Below, in pieces: positions 11,831-22,773 of a DNA stretch of 64,000 nucleotides (position 1 is its first letter; each line of letters opens with the position of its first letter). A model generated the notes under the pieces. It saw nothing but the letters and a program-made list of their open reading frames with translations, was not told where the DNA came from and did no database searches. A program made the position numbers and the translations under genes. Source of the stretch: Selaginella tamariscina (lineage: Eukaryota > Streptophyta > Lycopodiopsida > Selaginellales > Selaginellaceae); assembly GCA_003024785.1 (NCBI GenBank), contig PUQB01000526.1, positions 1 to 64,000 of the forward strand, written 5' to 3'.

Positions 11831-12000
11831 TATTAAACATATTGTTCTGCACATAAAATAATTATGTCATTTATGATATTTGTTAATGCATTATGCAAAA
11901 AAAATGTGAATTGAGGGTGCTTAATATATATGCGTGTCCAATAATATATAATATATAAGTATAGATTATCATGCTTGATTAATACAAGTGGTGGCAGGAT
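11831..12000. other. AT-rich spacer of element 1
   Basis: No gene is seen. The stretch is matched in inverted orientation by 29430-29580, with shared words such as AAGCATGA.AATCTAT. Confidence 0.5.
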
Positions 12001-12910
12001 TAATCCCGCACCCCTTCCTGCCTAATAGAATGGTGGGAGGATTTAATCCCACCCATGACTCTTTTCGACGGGGAAAAGTCAGCAAGATTAATCTAGCCCA
12101 CAACTCTCTCCGACGCGGAAGAGTCAGCTAGATTAATCTTGCCCACGATTCTCTTCGACACAGAAGAGTCTGCGGGATTAATCTTGCCCACGATTCTCTC
12201 TGACACAGAAGAGTCTGCGGGATTAATCCCGCCAATGCTTCCTTTAACGAGGAAGAGGTGGCGGGATTAATCCGCCCACAACCCTTTTCGACGGGGAAGA
12301 GGTGGCGAGATTAATTCCATCAATGCTTCCTCGCCTCCTAGAATTGGGGTGGGATTAATCCCACCCACCATTTAAGAGACAAAAGCATTGGCAGGGTTAA
12401 TTCACCTTAAAAAATGGTGGGCATGATTACATATTGGCTTATTATGATGTGCCATTTGGTAAAACTACTTTAAGGGTTTAGGATCCATTAGGATTGCACT
12501 ATAATTCGTTATGAATTTATCCCATTCACATTTCCTCTTTAATTAGAATTCCTAGCTAGCCAAGATTTCATATAAATCTTGAAGAGGTGGCAGGATTAAT
12601 CCCACAATGCTTCTTTGCCTCCTAAACTAGTCGGCGGGATAAATCTCGCCCACAATTCTTTAAAACAGGGAAGGGGTGGCAGGATTAATCCCACCATTCC
12701 TTCATTGCCTCTTAAAATAGTGGGTGAGATTAATCCGCCCACAACTTTTTAAAACTAAGTCTGCCAACTCTTCATTGTTTCAATGAATTGTCGGTGGGAT
12801 TAATTCCGTTGGCTTTTCTAAGAGGCAGAGAAGCATTAGCGGGATTAATCCGGCCACCTCTTTTAGAAGGCAGAAAATGAATAGCCAGATTAATCCAGCC
12901 ATCCCATCGA
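12000..12910. repeat. Array of about 17 palindromes centred on GGATTAATCC
   Basis: About 17 units carry variants of the palindrome GGCGGGATTAATCCCGCC at spacings of about 40-60 bp. Examples are near 12001, 12171, 12220, 12262, 12350, 12590, 12678 and 12838. In the first half the spacers are themselves inverted repeats such as GACTCTTTTCGACGGGG followed by AAAAGTC, so stem-loops alternate with palindromes. An unrelated stretch at 12430-12580 divides the array in two. The equivalent place in copy 3 (about 29390-29430) has only one unit, so the array grew inside the element. Confidence 0.85.
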
Positions 12911-14361
12911 GAACTCTTTAAGATCTCGACTAACCGAGAATCTTAAGTAAAAAAGATGTGTAAACGGGATATATCCTTAACGGATTATAACACAGTCCTA
13001 ATGAATTCTAAACTCCTAAATTCTAATTTTAAGAAAGAATGTAAGAGAGTGAATTTTTATAAGTATTTTTAAATTTGTTTATAATACTTACTTGTAAATA
13101 GCACTGAGGGTGCCATACTTTGCTATAAACAATAGTACACAATTTAATGTTGCTCCTGATCAAGGAAAGAGAAAATTTGAAGAGAGAAAATTACAAAATT
13201 AAATAAACCCTTGTGAGGGAGAGAACTAAATTTGAATTTGAGTGAGAAATTAAAAGCATTTTCAAATTTACATATCAAACTGATAATACTTATGTCAGAA
13301 TTTTAAATTTTTGAAAAAAATTTTAAAATTTTAGATGAGTTGACATAAATAACCGACTCTCTGATATATATACTCTCTAATTCCAATTATTTTTATAAAT
13401 TGCATTTAATGTATTTAACATTAACAAGTGATTCAAGCTATTTAATTTTACAAAATTTTAGTAATTATTCTACATTCTTAATATTCCAATATATATTATT
13501 AAGTATATATTATAAATATACATACTTATGCAATAGATAAAATGATATTATATTATGTATCATTTAAAATATATTCATAGTGTGTATTTTAATATTATTT
13601 TCTTAATTATTCGAGTAATTAATCTACATTTCTTTATATTAATGGGATATTCTTTATTATTTTCTTTATATTCCAAGAATATTCCAATATTAAACCTGAT
13701 TATCTTAATTAAATTAGTATATATATATTCTTAATTATTTGAGTAATTATTCAACAGTTACTTATATTAATGGGATTTTCTCAATTATTTTCTTATTATT
13801 TCAAGAATATTCCAATGTTAAACCTTATTATCAATATTAATTAATATATATTATTAAAATTATATATGACTATATATTAAATAAAATGATATATTATTAT
13901 GTATAGTTTAAAATATGTTCATAATGTGTATATTAATATTATTTTCACTTTAATTCAATATTTCTTTTGCACACATATAAAACACAATCAAAATTTTACA
14001 TATACACGTGCACACGCATTATAAGCACTTACAAAGACACATATGCACACAAATACAGAAGTCGATAAGTGGATCACGATATAAATAAATGTTTAAATGT
14101 TTAGCATCTAGCTTTGTATTTACGGTTTATGGTTTAAATCCCAAACCAAAGAGTTATAATTACACACACTCTACACTGGGGCTTACATATACATATATGA
14201 AATATTTATAAATTTTTACATGCACACAACTAAAAACATCCCACAATATGCATTAAAAGCACCTATAGAGACACATATGCACACACGTACACACACTAAT
14301 GAGTTAATTGTAATACAAATAATTAAATGTTTAGGGGTTTAGCATCAAGCTTTGTGTTTAG
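12911..14361. other. AT-rich non-coding stretch of element 1
   Basis: No gene is supported. The part 13020-13350 is matched in inverted orientation at 28910-29250 (copy 3). The remainder holds AATATTCCAATAT-type words and short CA-rich words (14010-14300). Confidence 0.5.
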
Positions 14362-14385
14362 GGTTTAGGGTTTAAACCCTAAACC
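14362..14385. repeat. Head-to-head telomere-type repeat palindrome (24 bp)
   Basis: Two TTTAGGG-type units meet two CCCTAAA-type units at a central TTTAAA, which gives a perfect 24-bp palindrome. A degraded version lies at about 14126-14145, and similar words occur near 14810-14825 and 22335-22352. These are interstitial telomere-like words inside a transposon and not a chromosome end. Confidence 0.85.
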
Positions 14386-14830
14386 AAGCATTTATCGTTA
14401 CACACACTCTACATTAGGACTTACATATACACACACAAAACATCCATATATCTATGTTTAGTGTCTAGAGTAAATTTATATTAAATATTTAGAAAAATGT
14501 GCATGGATTTAGTTTATATTAGTATAAAGATTTTATATTAATATATATATTATGTGCTATGATTGCTTTCAAATGTGTTTTAATATTATTATGTCATTTT
14601 ACAAATATACACATACAATTTTAAAGTACGAGCAAATTATAATTTAAATAAAATTTTTAAAGTAATTGATAAATCAATATAATGATTTGTGATTTTATGT
14701 TTATTTACTTGATTATCAACAATTCTTTATACGTGTTTTCTTGTGTATTTATATACGAATAATAGACTTTTTATATAGATATTAAAATTTAATAATAAAA
14801 TACTTGCATTGGGTTTAAACCCTAAATCAA

Positions 14831-15081
14831 ACTGGGGAGATATATTGCTTCTTTATCAAAAACATCACGTTAAACGCATGTATGTTCCATATGTACTCAG
14901 TTTGTGTGTATATAACATATTAAATTCACATGTATGTATGTCTATGTGTATACATGTGTGACACTGTGTGTAATGTGTGCGAAATTAATTTTTTAACACT
15001 CTCTCTCTCTCTCATACATACACACATAGATGATCCATAATATGGCACTAACGTGATATGTATTATGTATGCATGTCTATA
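14831..15081. repeat. Inverted terminal repeat, right arm of element 1, inner part
   Basis: This is the reverse complement of 6040-6330: ATTGCTTCTTTATCAAAAAC at its inner end, then CATATGTACT, then TAATGTGTG.GAAATTAATTTT and a CTCTCTC run. It is interrupted at 15082 by a solo LTR and resumes at 16876. Confidence 0.65.
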
Positions 15082-16875
15082 TGTCATAGTTTTTACTATG
15101 ACTCGACCTTTACTTTGGACGCTGACTGTTGTTACCTACTGTACTATGTTGATGGACCCTAGATGTAGTAGGAAACAGGCCCGCTTAGTGCACTTGGGTA
15201 TCTGTGATGGTCCGGCCGGGTGTCATTAGGTATTTGCAGGAAACTCTAAGCGAAGCTAGAACTTACCTTCTAGAAACCCACCCTCAATTTTGACGTCCCG
15301 AATAGGTTGATTGGTCTTTGCAAATGAGTTCGGCGTGTTAAGTAGGGTTAGAACACCCCTAGGGTTGCCCTAACCACGCCCTAAAACCCCCACCCCCTTG
15401 GGTAGGATTTAGGGGTAGGAGTAAGGGTGAATTATAGGCTCATATAGCTAATTTATCTAAGGGGCCAGAATTCAGTGCCAGCCCACTAATACAAACAGGA
15501 AAAGAGGGGGGGGGGGGCTCCGTCACATAAATAAGGTAGAGTATACGTAGGAGAGCTCCTGGGTTCATGAATGAGTTGTTGCTCTTCTGCCGGTGCAAGC
15601 TTCAGCTTATGTCGTTAAGGTACAACCCTCTGTTGTGCTGCCCTAACTTCCAGATGCCAGCTTACCCTTAACGTTGGCGAATCCATGCCTGGGAGGTCTT
15701 GTCGGAATGCACGTTCCAAGAGGCAGAGGTTGAGGCTTGTCTCCAGCCTCCTCCTCCACGTCAAGCTAGGTGTAGCACTCACGGCCAAGCAAGGCACATC
15801 CATGTCCTTGTCCAACTGTGGGCGTGGGATCTTGTTTGACAGGTTCACATTACTTGGCTCCTGAGGGTTCATTGAGGGGTTCTAGAGTTGGCATTTAGGA
15901 ACCACGTTTGTGGTACTTGGTGCAACTCTTGAATCTAAGGGCTATGGCATGATAGCCCACATCATGGAAGGCAGTGTCACATGGAGATGTGACACTGGGC
16001 TAAACATCACATGGCACAACGCCCGAGGCATGCCCTTTGGGGTTATGTCATGGGCTTGTCGTTAAGGGGTTGGATACTCTAACAAACAGGCATGCTTGTG
16101 CTTGCACTAGGGTGCTAAGCCTTGGCATCCGCTCAAGGGAGGTTAGGTCTCGTAACTAGGTGTGCTTTGGCACACTTGGCTAGGGGAGTGTTTTCCTTGA
16201 AATTCAAGGGTTGAACAACCTAAATATGTTAGCAGGAGCCCTTTCGTGAGGCACTCGCAAGGTCATGTGCTTAGGGTTATCCCAAACCTAGCCTTAGGGA
16301 GTTTGCCTAGCAGAACACTCGTGTCCGCCTACGGCGCACACTCGTGTCCTCACTAAGTACTAGCCCTAGGTCTAGGGTATAACTTGGCCACTCAAACCCT
16401 TAGGGGTTAGTCATGGTTCAGGGTACCCCTTGTCACCCTAAAGGGGTTGTACTCCCGGATGAGGGTGATTCCTCAAGGGGTAAGTGACGATGCCTTAGCT
16501 CTATCTAGGGGTATGTGTGGAACACACATCTCCTTGATGGGGGTTAGGGCATGAGCCTGTCTAGGTCTTCTAGGGCAAGACCCTAAGTCAAATAGGGTTA
16601 TCCCTCAAGGGTTTTGGGGGCAGACATTCTAGGGAGACTTAGGCTAAACCCTAAGTCAACTAGGGTTATCCCTCAAGGGTTCTGGGGGCAGACATTCTAG
16701 GGAGACTTAGGCTAAACCCTAAGTCTCTTGTCCACTTGGGCATTAGAGTCTAACCCTAGGGGTCGTTGGGGTTGTTCTGGAAAACTTAGCGTTGCTCACA
16801 CAGGGTGATGACGCCGAATGGCCATCTGGCAGCACGTGTTGCCACGTGTTGGCCCTTTGGGTTAAAACTCTGACA
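15082..16875 (+). mobile_element. Solo LTR of the long-LTR family inside the inverted repeat arm
   Basis: The block starts TGTCATAGTTTTTACTATGA and ends GGTTAAAACTCTGACA. It is flanked by the perfect 5-bp direct repeat CTATA (15077-15081 and 16876-16880). The length is 1794 bp. It holds a long G run near 15507, a TATA-like stretch, and two copies of a 68-bp internal repeat (near 16590-16725). No internal domain is attached. Confidence 0.95.
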
Positions 16876-17300
16876 CTATATGTATATTATATGTGTGTAT
16901 GTATGTATTGCTTCACGTGAAAATTTAACACGTTCATAGACACACATATGTTAAACCCCTGCATGTTTTATATTTTTGGGGTGTATGTGATACACCCACA
17001 CACCCAGACACGCACACAAATTTAAAATTATGATAATATAATGAAAGAATATTCATTTAGGGTTAATATATATATTTTATTTCTTTTAGGCTTTAGGTAT
17101 ATTCTTAGAAAGAATATTCAATTAGGGTTAATATTTTTTTAAGGTTTAGGTATATTCTTAGAATTTCAAGGCAGCCGAGAAGCAAGGTGGAATGTGCAAT
17201 AGATCAATAGATCTCTCTCTCACACAAGGCGTGGCGGTGCAAAAAAGCATGGCAATGTAGTAGGGTTTGAAGGCGCATTCACACATGTGAAATCTCTCTC
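16876..17300. repeat. Inverted terminal repeat, right arm of element 1, outer part
   Basis: The text continues the arm broken at 15081 and matches 5925-6040 in inverted orientation (GTGTATGTGATACACCCA at 16980-16997 against GGGTGTATCACATACAC near 5955). From about 17040 to 17290 it also matches 21585-21750 in inverted orientation, including GGCGTGGCGGTGCAAAAAAG and AGGGTTT.AAGGCG. The true outer end of the element is therefore likely near 17290-17300. Confidence 0.6.
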
Positions 17301-17645
17301 TCTCACACACACACTCCTGTCTATACACGTACATATATTTCTGCGTGTGATAGATAATTTATTTATTTATATGTGTTTACATATACATTTATATGTGTGT
17401 GTATTTATATAATAAAATTTATTTATTTATCTCTCCACACACACACGCACACTCCTGTATATATACATATACATATGTGTGTGGTGTGTGTGGTGTGTGG
17501 TGTATTTGTATAATTTAGCTCTCACACACACACATGATATACATTATACATTATTATAATACATATGAGTGTGTCTCTGTATAATTTAATTTTTTAATCT
17601 ATCTCTTGCACACTCCTGTATATACATATACATATGTGTGTGCAT
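17301..17645. repeat. CA/TG and ATTT microsatellite-rich stretch
   Basis: The stretch has runs of CACACA, TGTGTG, CTCTCT and TTTATTTA. The phrase CTCCTGTATATACATATAC occurs near 17451 and 17612. No gene is seen. Confidence 0.7.
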
Positions 17646-18110
17646 TTGCCTAGTGCGCGGGATAAACCAAAGGGCGGTGGGATTAATCCCGCTGCCCATG
17701 CCCTACCTAAAGGGTGGTGGGATTAATCATGCCACCTATGTCCTGCCTAGCAGGCGGGATCATTCTTGTCTCACATTTTTTGAGACATAAAGGGTGGTAG
17801 GATTAACCCGCTGACATTTTCATGCTTGGTGAAAAGGGGACGGGATTAATCCTACCACTCTTTACGTCTCAAAAAATGTGGGACGGGATTAATCCCACCC
17901 ATAACTCTCTTATATAGATAAGGGTGGTGGACGGAATTAAGCATGTACACTTCTTTCTTGAGATGGAGAAGGGTGGCGAGATTAATTTCACCACCCCTTC
18001 CCATTAGGCATGAAAGGGTTGGTGGATTAATCCTGCCACCCTTCTCCATCTCAAAGAGAAGTGGGCGGGATTAATCTCGTCCCATACTTTATGTGAATGT
18101 ACATGTGTAT
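17646..18110. repeat. Second array of GGATTAATCC palindromes (about 10-11 units)
   Basis: Units with GGGATTAATCC or close variants occur near 17680, 17720, 17790, 17843, 17884, 17975, 18023 and 18068, spaced 35-60 bp. Many spacers carry CTTCTCCATCTCA or its complement, again giving inverted repeats. This array precedes a second copy of the DUF7869-like element, as the first array precedes copy 1. Confidence 0.8.
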
Positions 18111-18702
18111 TAGTATATATAAGTTCTTTATCTTTTTTATTTATTTCTATAATCTTATCATAAAAGCTAGTAAACCATATAAAATTGTCCAAAGCTTACA
18201 TTTGTGGTCGTTCTAAAACTAAATGATACAAATTTTTTGCACTATCACAAACGTGAGCTTTAGACACTTAATTCTGTCCATTTCTCTATGAGACAAAGAA
18301 GGGTGTATGTGAATTTATCAGTGTATTAATATATATAAGATATGTTTGTTTGCATATTATAATTTCTCGCCATTTAAATAGCCTAAACACTTCAGAGAAA
18401 ATATGTATAGACTCTGTAAAGTTTTAATAGTGTATTTGTATATTCAGATTTATATGAGTGTGTGTGCATTTTTATATGAATTGTATTTATCGTGTTTTAT
18501 TGTGCAGAAAACGGATTGATTTAACAAGGAGATTCAATCATTAGTATAGAGTCGTTATCAAATTTTGGGTAAGAATTAATATAAAACATGTTATACTCGG
18601 ATATGTATTTGAAGAAGTAATCATTTTTGTATTCAGATATGGAATTTAATGGTTATTGTCAAACTAACCTCTGTCACATCGTGTGGACAAATAAAACAAT
18701 AA
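18111..18702. other. AT-rich stretch without a recognisable gene
   Basis: No gene is supported. The stretch contains short repeated phrases such as TGTGAAT.TA.ATGTGTATTA (near 18102 and 18309). Confidence 0.4.
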
Positions 18703-19149
18703 AAACTAGATTCATTAGTTAAGCACCCGAGAGCATGCTGGAGATTAGACGATGCTCGAAATATATACCTTGTTCCATCCAATGTCACGTTTTTGGATTT
18801 GGAGGACGCAAGATACAACAAGAACCTCGGGTGGTTCTGTCAGCTTATGAATTATGACATTCATGTGTTGACTAATGATGTCGACCGTGGAGTTCTTCTT
18901 CAATTAAATGAAAGCCCATTTATGAAGGGGATCAAATTAAATGTTTACTTCGAAGATCTCAATACTTATCGAGTAGGTGTATTCGCAGCAGATATTGCTT
19001 CACAATATAAAACATCCACAAGTGAAGCAATCCTCCCTCTTCTTATTGAAGAAGAAAACAGTGACATCATTAAGGAGATTGAGAGGGTGTCTCGGTTCCA
19101 GGTTCTTTATAAATCATGTTCAATTTGCTTAGGAATCTTCGGAAGCTAG
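18703..19149 (+). CDS. Unrecognised open frame, about 148 codons, possibly a captured fragment
   Basis: A + strand frame is open from a stop just before 18703 to the stop at 19147-19149. It encodes a soluble, mixed-charge sequence with segments RLDDARNIYLVPSNV, YNKNLGWFCQLMNYDIHVLT and LLIEEENSDIIKEIERVS. There is no ATG at its start, so it is a fragment or an internal exon. I do not recognise the family. It lies where copy 2 of the DUF7869-like element differs from copies 1 and 3, between the palindrome array and the GHTH-motif region. It could be a host gene piece captured by the transposon, an unrecognised domain of the element, or a chance frame; the first two fit its amino-acid makeup better. 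Confidence 0.35.
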   Translation, partial: KLDSLVKHPRACWRLDDARNIYLVPSNVTFLDLEDARYNKNLGWFCQLMNYDIHVLTNDVDRGVLLQLNESPFMKGIKLNVYFEDLNTYRVGVFAADIASQYKTSTSEAILPLLIEEENSDIIKEIERVSRFQVLYKSCSICLGIFGS

Positions 19150-19644
19150 AAGAATATGCCAAGAACATTAGAACAGTTGCAGTTGGGGCTCACACATGTT
19201 AATTCAGACCGCAAAAGAAAATTATCTGTCATTTTGGCAATTACACCTGTGGCATCGTAAGTATTGCAGCGTTAACCCCAACTTCAATTACATGTCACTC
19301 AACCATGAATGTGTAGTTGAGTTGATAAGGACGACAATTCTTACACCATTCCACATAATGTTGTTTTGTGCCAATACTATGAAAGAAAGAAAGGCACTGA
19401 GATAATGTGGGTCATAACACTAGAATAAATCACGAAAATCCAAATGGAGAATAAAAAATCAATCAAGTATTACATTATTAGCAGTCAACACACGATAATG
19501 GCAGCCTAATGACTTCTTAATGAACACTATAAAGAAACGATGGTCAACAAAACTTTTTGAACATACCCGTGAGAAGCTAACAAAAAGATTGGTGTTTTTA
19601 GCTAAGTCAATCTCACAACTGAGCAATACCATAAGCTATTGGCG
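19150..19644. other. Stretch between the unknown frame and copy 2 of the DUF7869-like region
   Basis: Short open pieces on the + strand occur (19196-19405), but none is recognisable. Homology to copy 1 (near 8540, inverted) begins only at about 19645. Confidence 0.35.
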
Positions 19645-20870
19645 ATTGAGAGTTCTGGTTCAATGAAGGGATTTAGTTCACATAGTGTACATGTGTCCTC
19701 AACATCAAATAAACTTCCTCGTCATCTACTTTTACATATAGATAATTGTGTAGGCAAGAACAAAATAGGTAAATCATTTTAGTTAAGTGTTTCTCAAGTT
19801 CATACTTACTTTTATTTTTTAGATATGTACTAGCATACTTGTCAATGCTTGTTGCCAAAGGTGTGTTTAAGACAATCACGCTCAATTTCCTTATGGTTAG
19901 TCACACTCATGAAGATATTGATGCATTCTTCAACAAGGTCTCCAACTCTACAAAAAGGACAAGTGCACTTACTTTACCAATATGATGAATCTTTTTGAAA
20001 ATTGCATTTTTAAAAAAGTTGTGCTTTACTTGTGACTGAGGTGCCATACTTCAAAAAGTTTCTCAAGGAGTATATTAAAGAGGGCAGCGATTCTTTAACT
20101 GGTCACTTTGTGCCACTATAATTCTTTTTCTCCATAAGAGATGGTATACCTATTATGCAGTACAAGTTACAGCCATTAGAACAAGAATGGTTATCGAAAT
20201 AGGGCTTAATGCTCTTCAAAAGTGGAGAGGATGGAAAGTCACTTCTCTCAGAAGGACAACCAAACCCTATTATATTGAGTGCCCAACTTAAGGAACAAGA
20301 GCTTATTGTTGATGGCATAAAAAAATATGTGACATGGGTTCAAAATCGATGCCAAAGAATTTTAATAAAGCAACTGGTTATTCAGAACTATATAAGTATG
20401 TGGTGGACTATTGGGAGACTGTTGTCACAAGTATAGAATTACAACACCCTTTTTGGTTTAAAACAAGATGGCAAGAGGAGATTTAAATGACATCAATGAG
20501 CGCATATGACATAGAAACCAATAATGATGTAGAAATGCAAACCCTACACTTTGTTGGACAAAAGAACCAAAAACTTAAATCATTTTTTTATTGTTGCAAG
20601 GATTTTTAAAAACTGATGATCATCCTTATTACTTTAGATGTGTCATATAACTAGCCAATTTGGATGGGTCAAATTATCAACACACCTAAAGTTATCACAA
20701 AAAACAGTTATAAAGGTTGCATGGTTCAAACTACAAAAAAGACAAGATGAGAAGAAAACGAAAGATATAATGGATGTCTAAAGAAAATGGTCTTCCAATC
20801 AATAAGACCCAGCATGTTTTATAAATGTTAAATCCATTTGATATGAAGAAACATTGATAAAATCACAATT
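19645..20870 (+). pseudogene. C-terminal part of a DUF7869-like protein (copy 2)
   Basis: The + strand at 19899-19931 encodes SHTHEDIDAFF, followed by NKVSNSTKRTSALTLP. This is the inverted copy of 8105-8365, with S for G at the start of the motif. Further on, GSDSL-like and KSGE segments (about 20080-20230) and the words GCATGGTTCAAAC (20718-20730) match copy 1 near 7510. Frames are broken by stops and shifts. Gene order and distances agree with copy 1 down to about 20870. Confidence 0.55.
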
Positions 20871-21560
20871 AACAAACTGCAAAAGAATGTATATTTTCTA
20901 AAGCTTAAAGCAATTACAAAATTATAAAATATAGTATATTTAATATTCATTATTATAATAAACTCTTTAATAATAATACCAAATTGTTTACTTAATTATA
21001 AAATTTATAAAAAGATATGAAGATTGACTATATAGTATTTTGTATATTATATTATTATTACTAATACAAATTTTTAATTAATGTTATATTTAAATATTAT
21101 ATATTTTAATAATAACATAAATATTTATATAATGTAATGTTCTTTAATAATTTTATATTAGGCCCATACAATCTTAAATATAATATATTATATAACTTAA
21201 TACCTTTACTTTTATACTGTTATTATTTTTAATCCACAAATGCTGTAATTTATTAAACAATTACAAAAATAGAATATTCTAAAGAATATTCCATCTTCAA
21301 ACATATATTTTAAAGAATATTCTTTCTTTAAACAAGAATATTCCTTTAATATTAAAAAAAATAACTAAAATTGTTAATTATTAAAAATGGGACTATAGAT
21401 ATGCCCATTTTAGTTATGCATGTGTGTGTTTGTGAGAGAGATAAAAATGTAACTCTATTTCATACTAATGTGTGTGTGAACGTATTATATGGCATGTTGT
21501 ATACACATTATAATCATACATACTCAAATAAATTATTACTAAGATCTGATGATTGAAATA
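20871..21560. other. AT-rich non-coding stretch of copy 2
   Basis: The part to about 21410 is the inverted counterpart of 6480-7300 (for example AGAATATTCTTTCTTTAAAC and GGGACTATAGATATGCCCAT). From 21411 to 21560 there are TGTGTG runs and no gene. Confidence 0.5.
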
Positions 21561-22135
21561 AATTGAATTAGAAGCCTTTTTGCACTACCTCGCCTTTAAA
21601 CCCTATTTTCACCACCGACCTCAAAGCCTTCTTGCACCACTACGCCTTTCTATGTGAGTGGATTTGTGGTGTGATGATGTCGCGCCTCGAATCTTCCATT
21701 GCCTTTTCCTCCACCACCTTGAAAACCCTACGAATATTCCCTAAACCCTAAAATCATATTAACCTTTATTGTGTTTGTGTGTGGGGGTGGTATGTAGATG
21801 TGTGGGTGTATCACATACACACAAAAATATGGTCAATGCATGGGTTTAACATGTGTGTGTCACAAAAAATATGGATCATGCATGGGTTTAACATGTGTGT
21901 CTATGAGAGTGTTAAGTTATCACATATACACAATAAATAGATACATACGTATACACACACACACACATACATATGTGAATGTGTCACATATACACAATAC
22001 ATATGGATCATACATGGGTTTAACATGATGCTTTCAAGAAAAAAGCAACAAAGCCCATGAGATGGGCCTAGTGGCCTAACAATGATCATCCTCAATCATC
22101 ATTTATCTCGGTATGTCACATGTGCAATATGCCAA
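21561..22135. repeat. Terminal repeat arm of a third copy of the DUF7869-like element
   Basis: The part 21750-22135 is in the same orientation as 5925-6380 (shared GTGTATCACATACACACAAA, GGGTTTAACATG and CATTTATCTCGGTATG). The part 21585-21750 is the inverted partner of 17040-17290. The order fits the left end of an element whose body lies to the right and is now interrupted by long-LTR elements (22388-28903). Confidence 0.55.
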
Positions 22136-22387
22136 TATTAGAATTATGTGAATGCTATCAACACTAGACTCATTATTTATTTGGTTTATGATCTGCACCC
22201 TCCAGTATATATATATGCCTCTTGATAAATGCTTAAACCCTACATCTAGTGTATATATATATAAATATTGGTTTACCAACAACATATACTCTAGACCCTA
22301 AACATAGAGTGTGTGTACACACACTTAGCTTGGTTTTAGGTTTAAATCCTAAACACTTAGTCCCACAATTGGATGTTTTTAATGCAT
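22136..22387. other. Subterminal region of copy 3 with telomere-like words
   Basis: The stretch contains CCTAAAC and GGTTTAAATCCTAAAC words and CCCACAATTGGATGTTTTTA, all related to the inverted stretch 14100-14440 of copy 1. No gene is seen. Confidence 0.45.
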
Positions 22388-22640
22388 TTGTGGGGTTAGG
22401 CATAAGCTTGTCTAGGTCTACTGGGACAGGATCCTAAAGTCTACTTGAGTTATTCTCTAGGGTTCAGGAGATGGTCATTTTAGGGGACTTAGGGTAGGAC
22501 TTTAAGTCTTTTACTTAATTGGGCCCTTAAGTCAGACTCTTAGGGTTATCTTGGAAAACTTAATGTTGCTCATACAGAGTGATGACGTCGAATGGCCACT
22601 TGGTAGCCACGTGTTGGCCCTTTGGGTTAAAACTCTAACA
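22388..22640 (+). mobile_element. Fragment of a long-family LTR (3' end only)
   Basis: The stretch runs from GTGGGGTTAGGCATAAGC to TTAAAACTCTAACA and matches the last 250 bp of the LTR at 9450-10962. It shares that copy's variant words GGATCCTAAAGTCTACT and GATGGTCATT. The rest of the LTR is missing. Confidence 0.8.
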
Positions 22641-22773
22641 ATTGCATGTAGAAGTCCAGTATTATATTGTGTGTGTGTGAGTTTGTCTATGGTTATTTTT
22701 AGTGTCTAATATGTGTTTGTGATGGGCCTATATGTGTGTGCATATTATGTGTGTCTAGGTTTAGGGTTTAGAG
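22641..22773. other. Short spacer between LTR copies
   Basis: TG-rich sequence with TTTAGGGTTTAGAG next to the LTR. No gene is seen. Confidence 0.5.

Noticed and set aside
12000..12910. CRISPR-like array (short palindromic repeats with spacers)
   Set aside because: Repeats are degenerate, spacing is irregular, spacers are related to each other, no cas gene is near, and the DNA is a plant nuclear transposon.
14362..14385. True telomere or chromosome fusion point
   Set aside because: Only a few units are present and they lie inside a repeated transposon.
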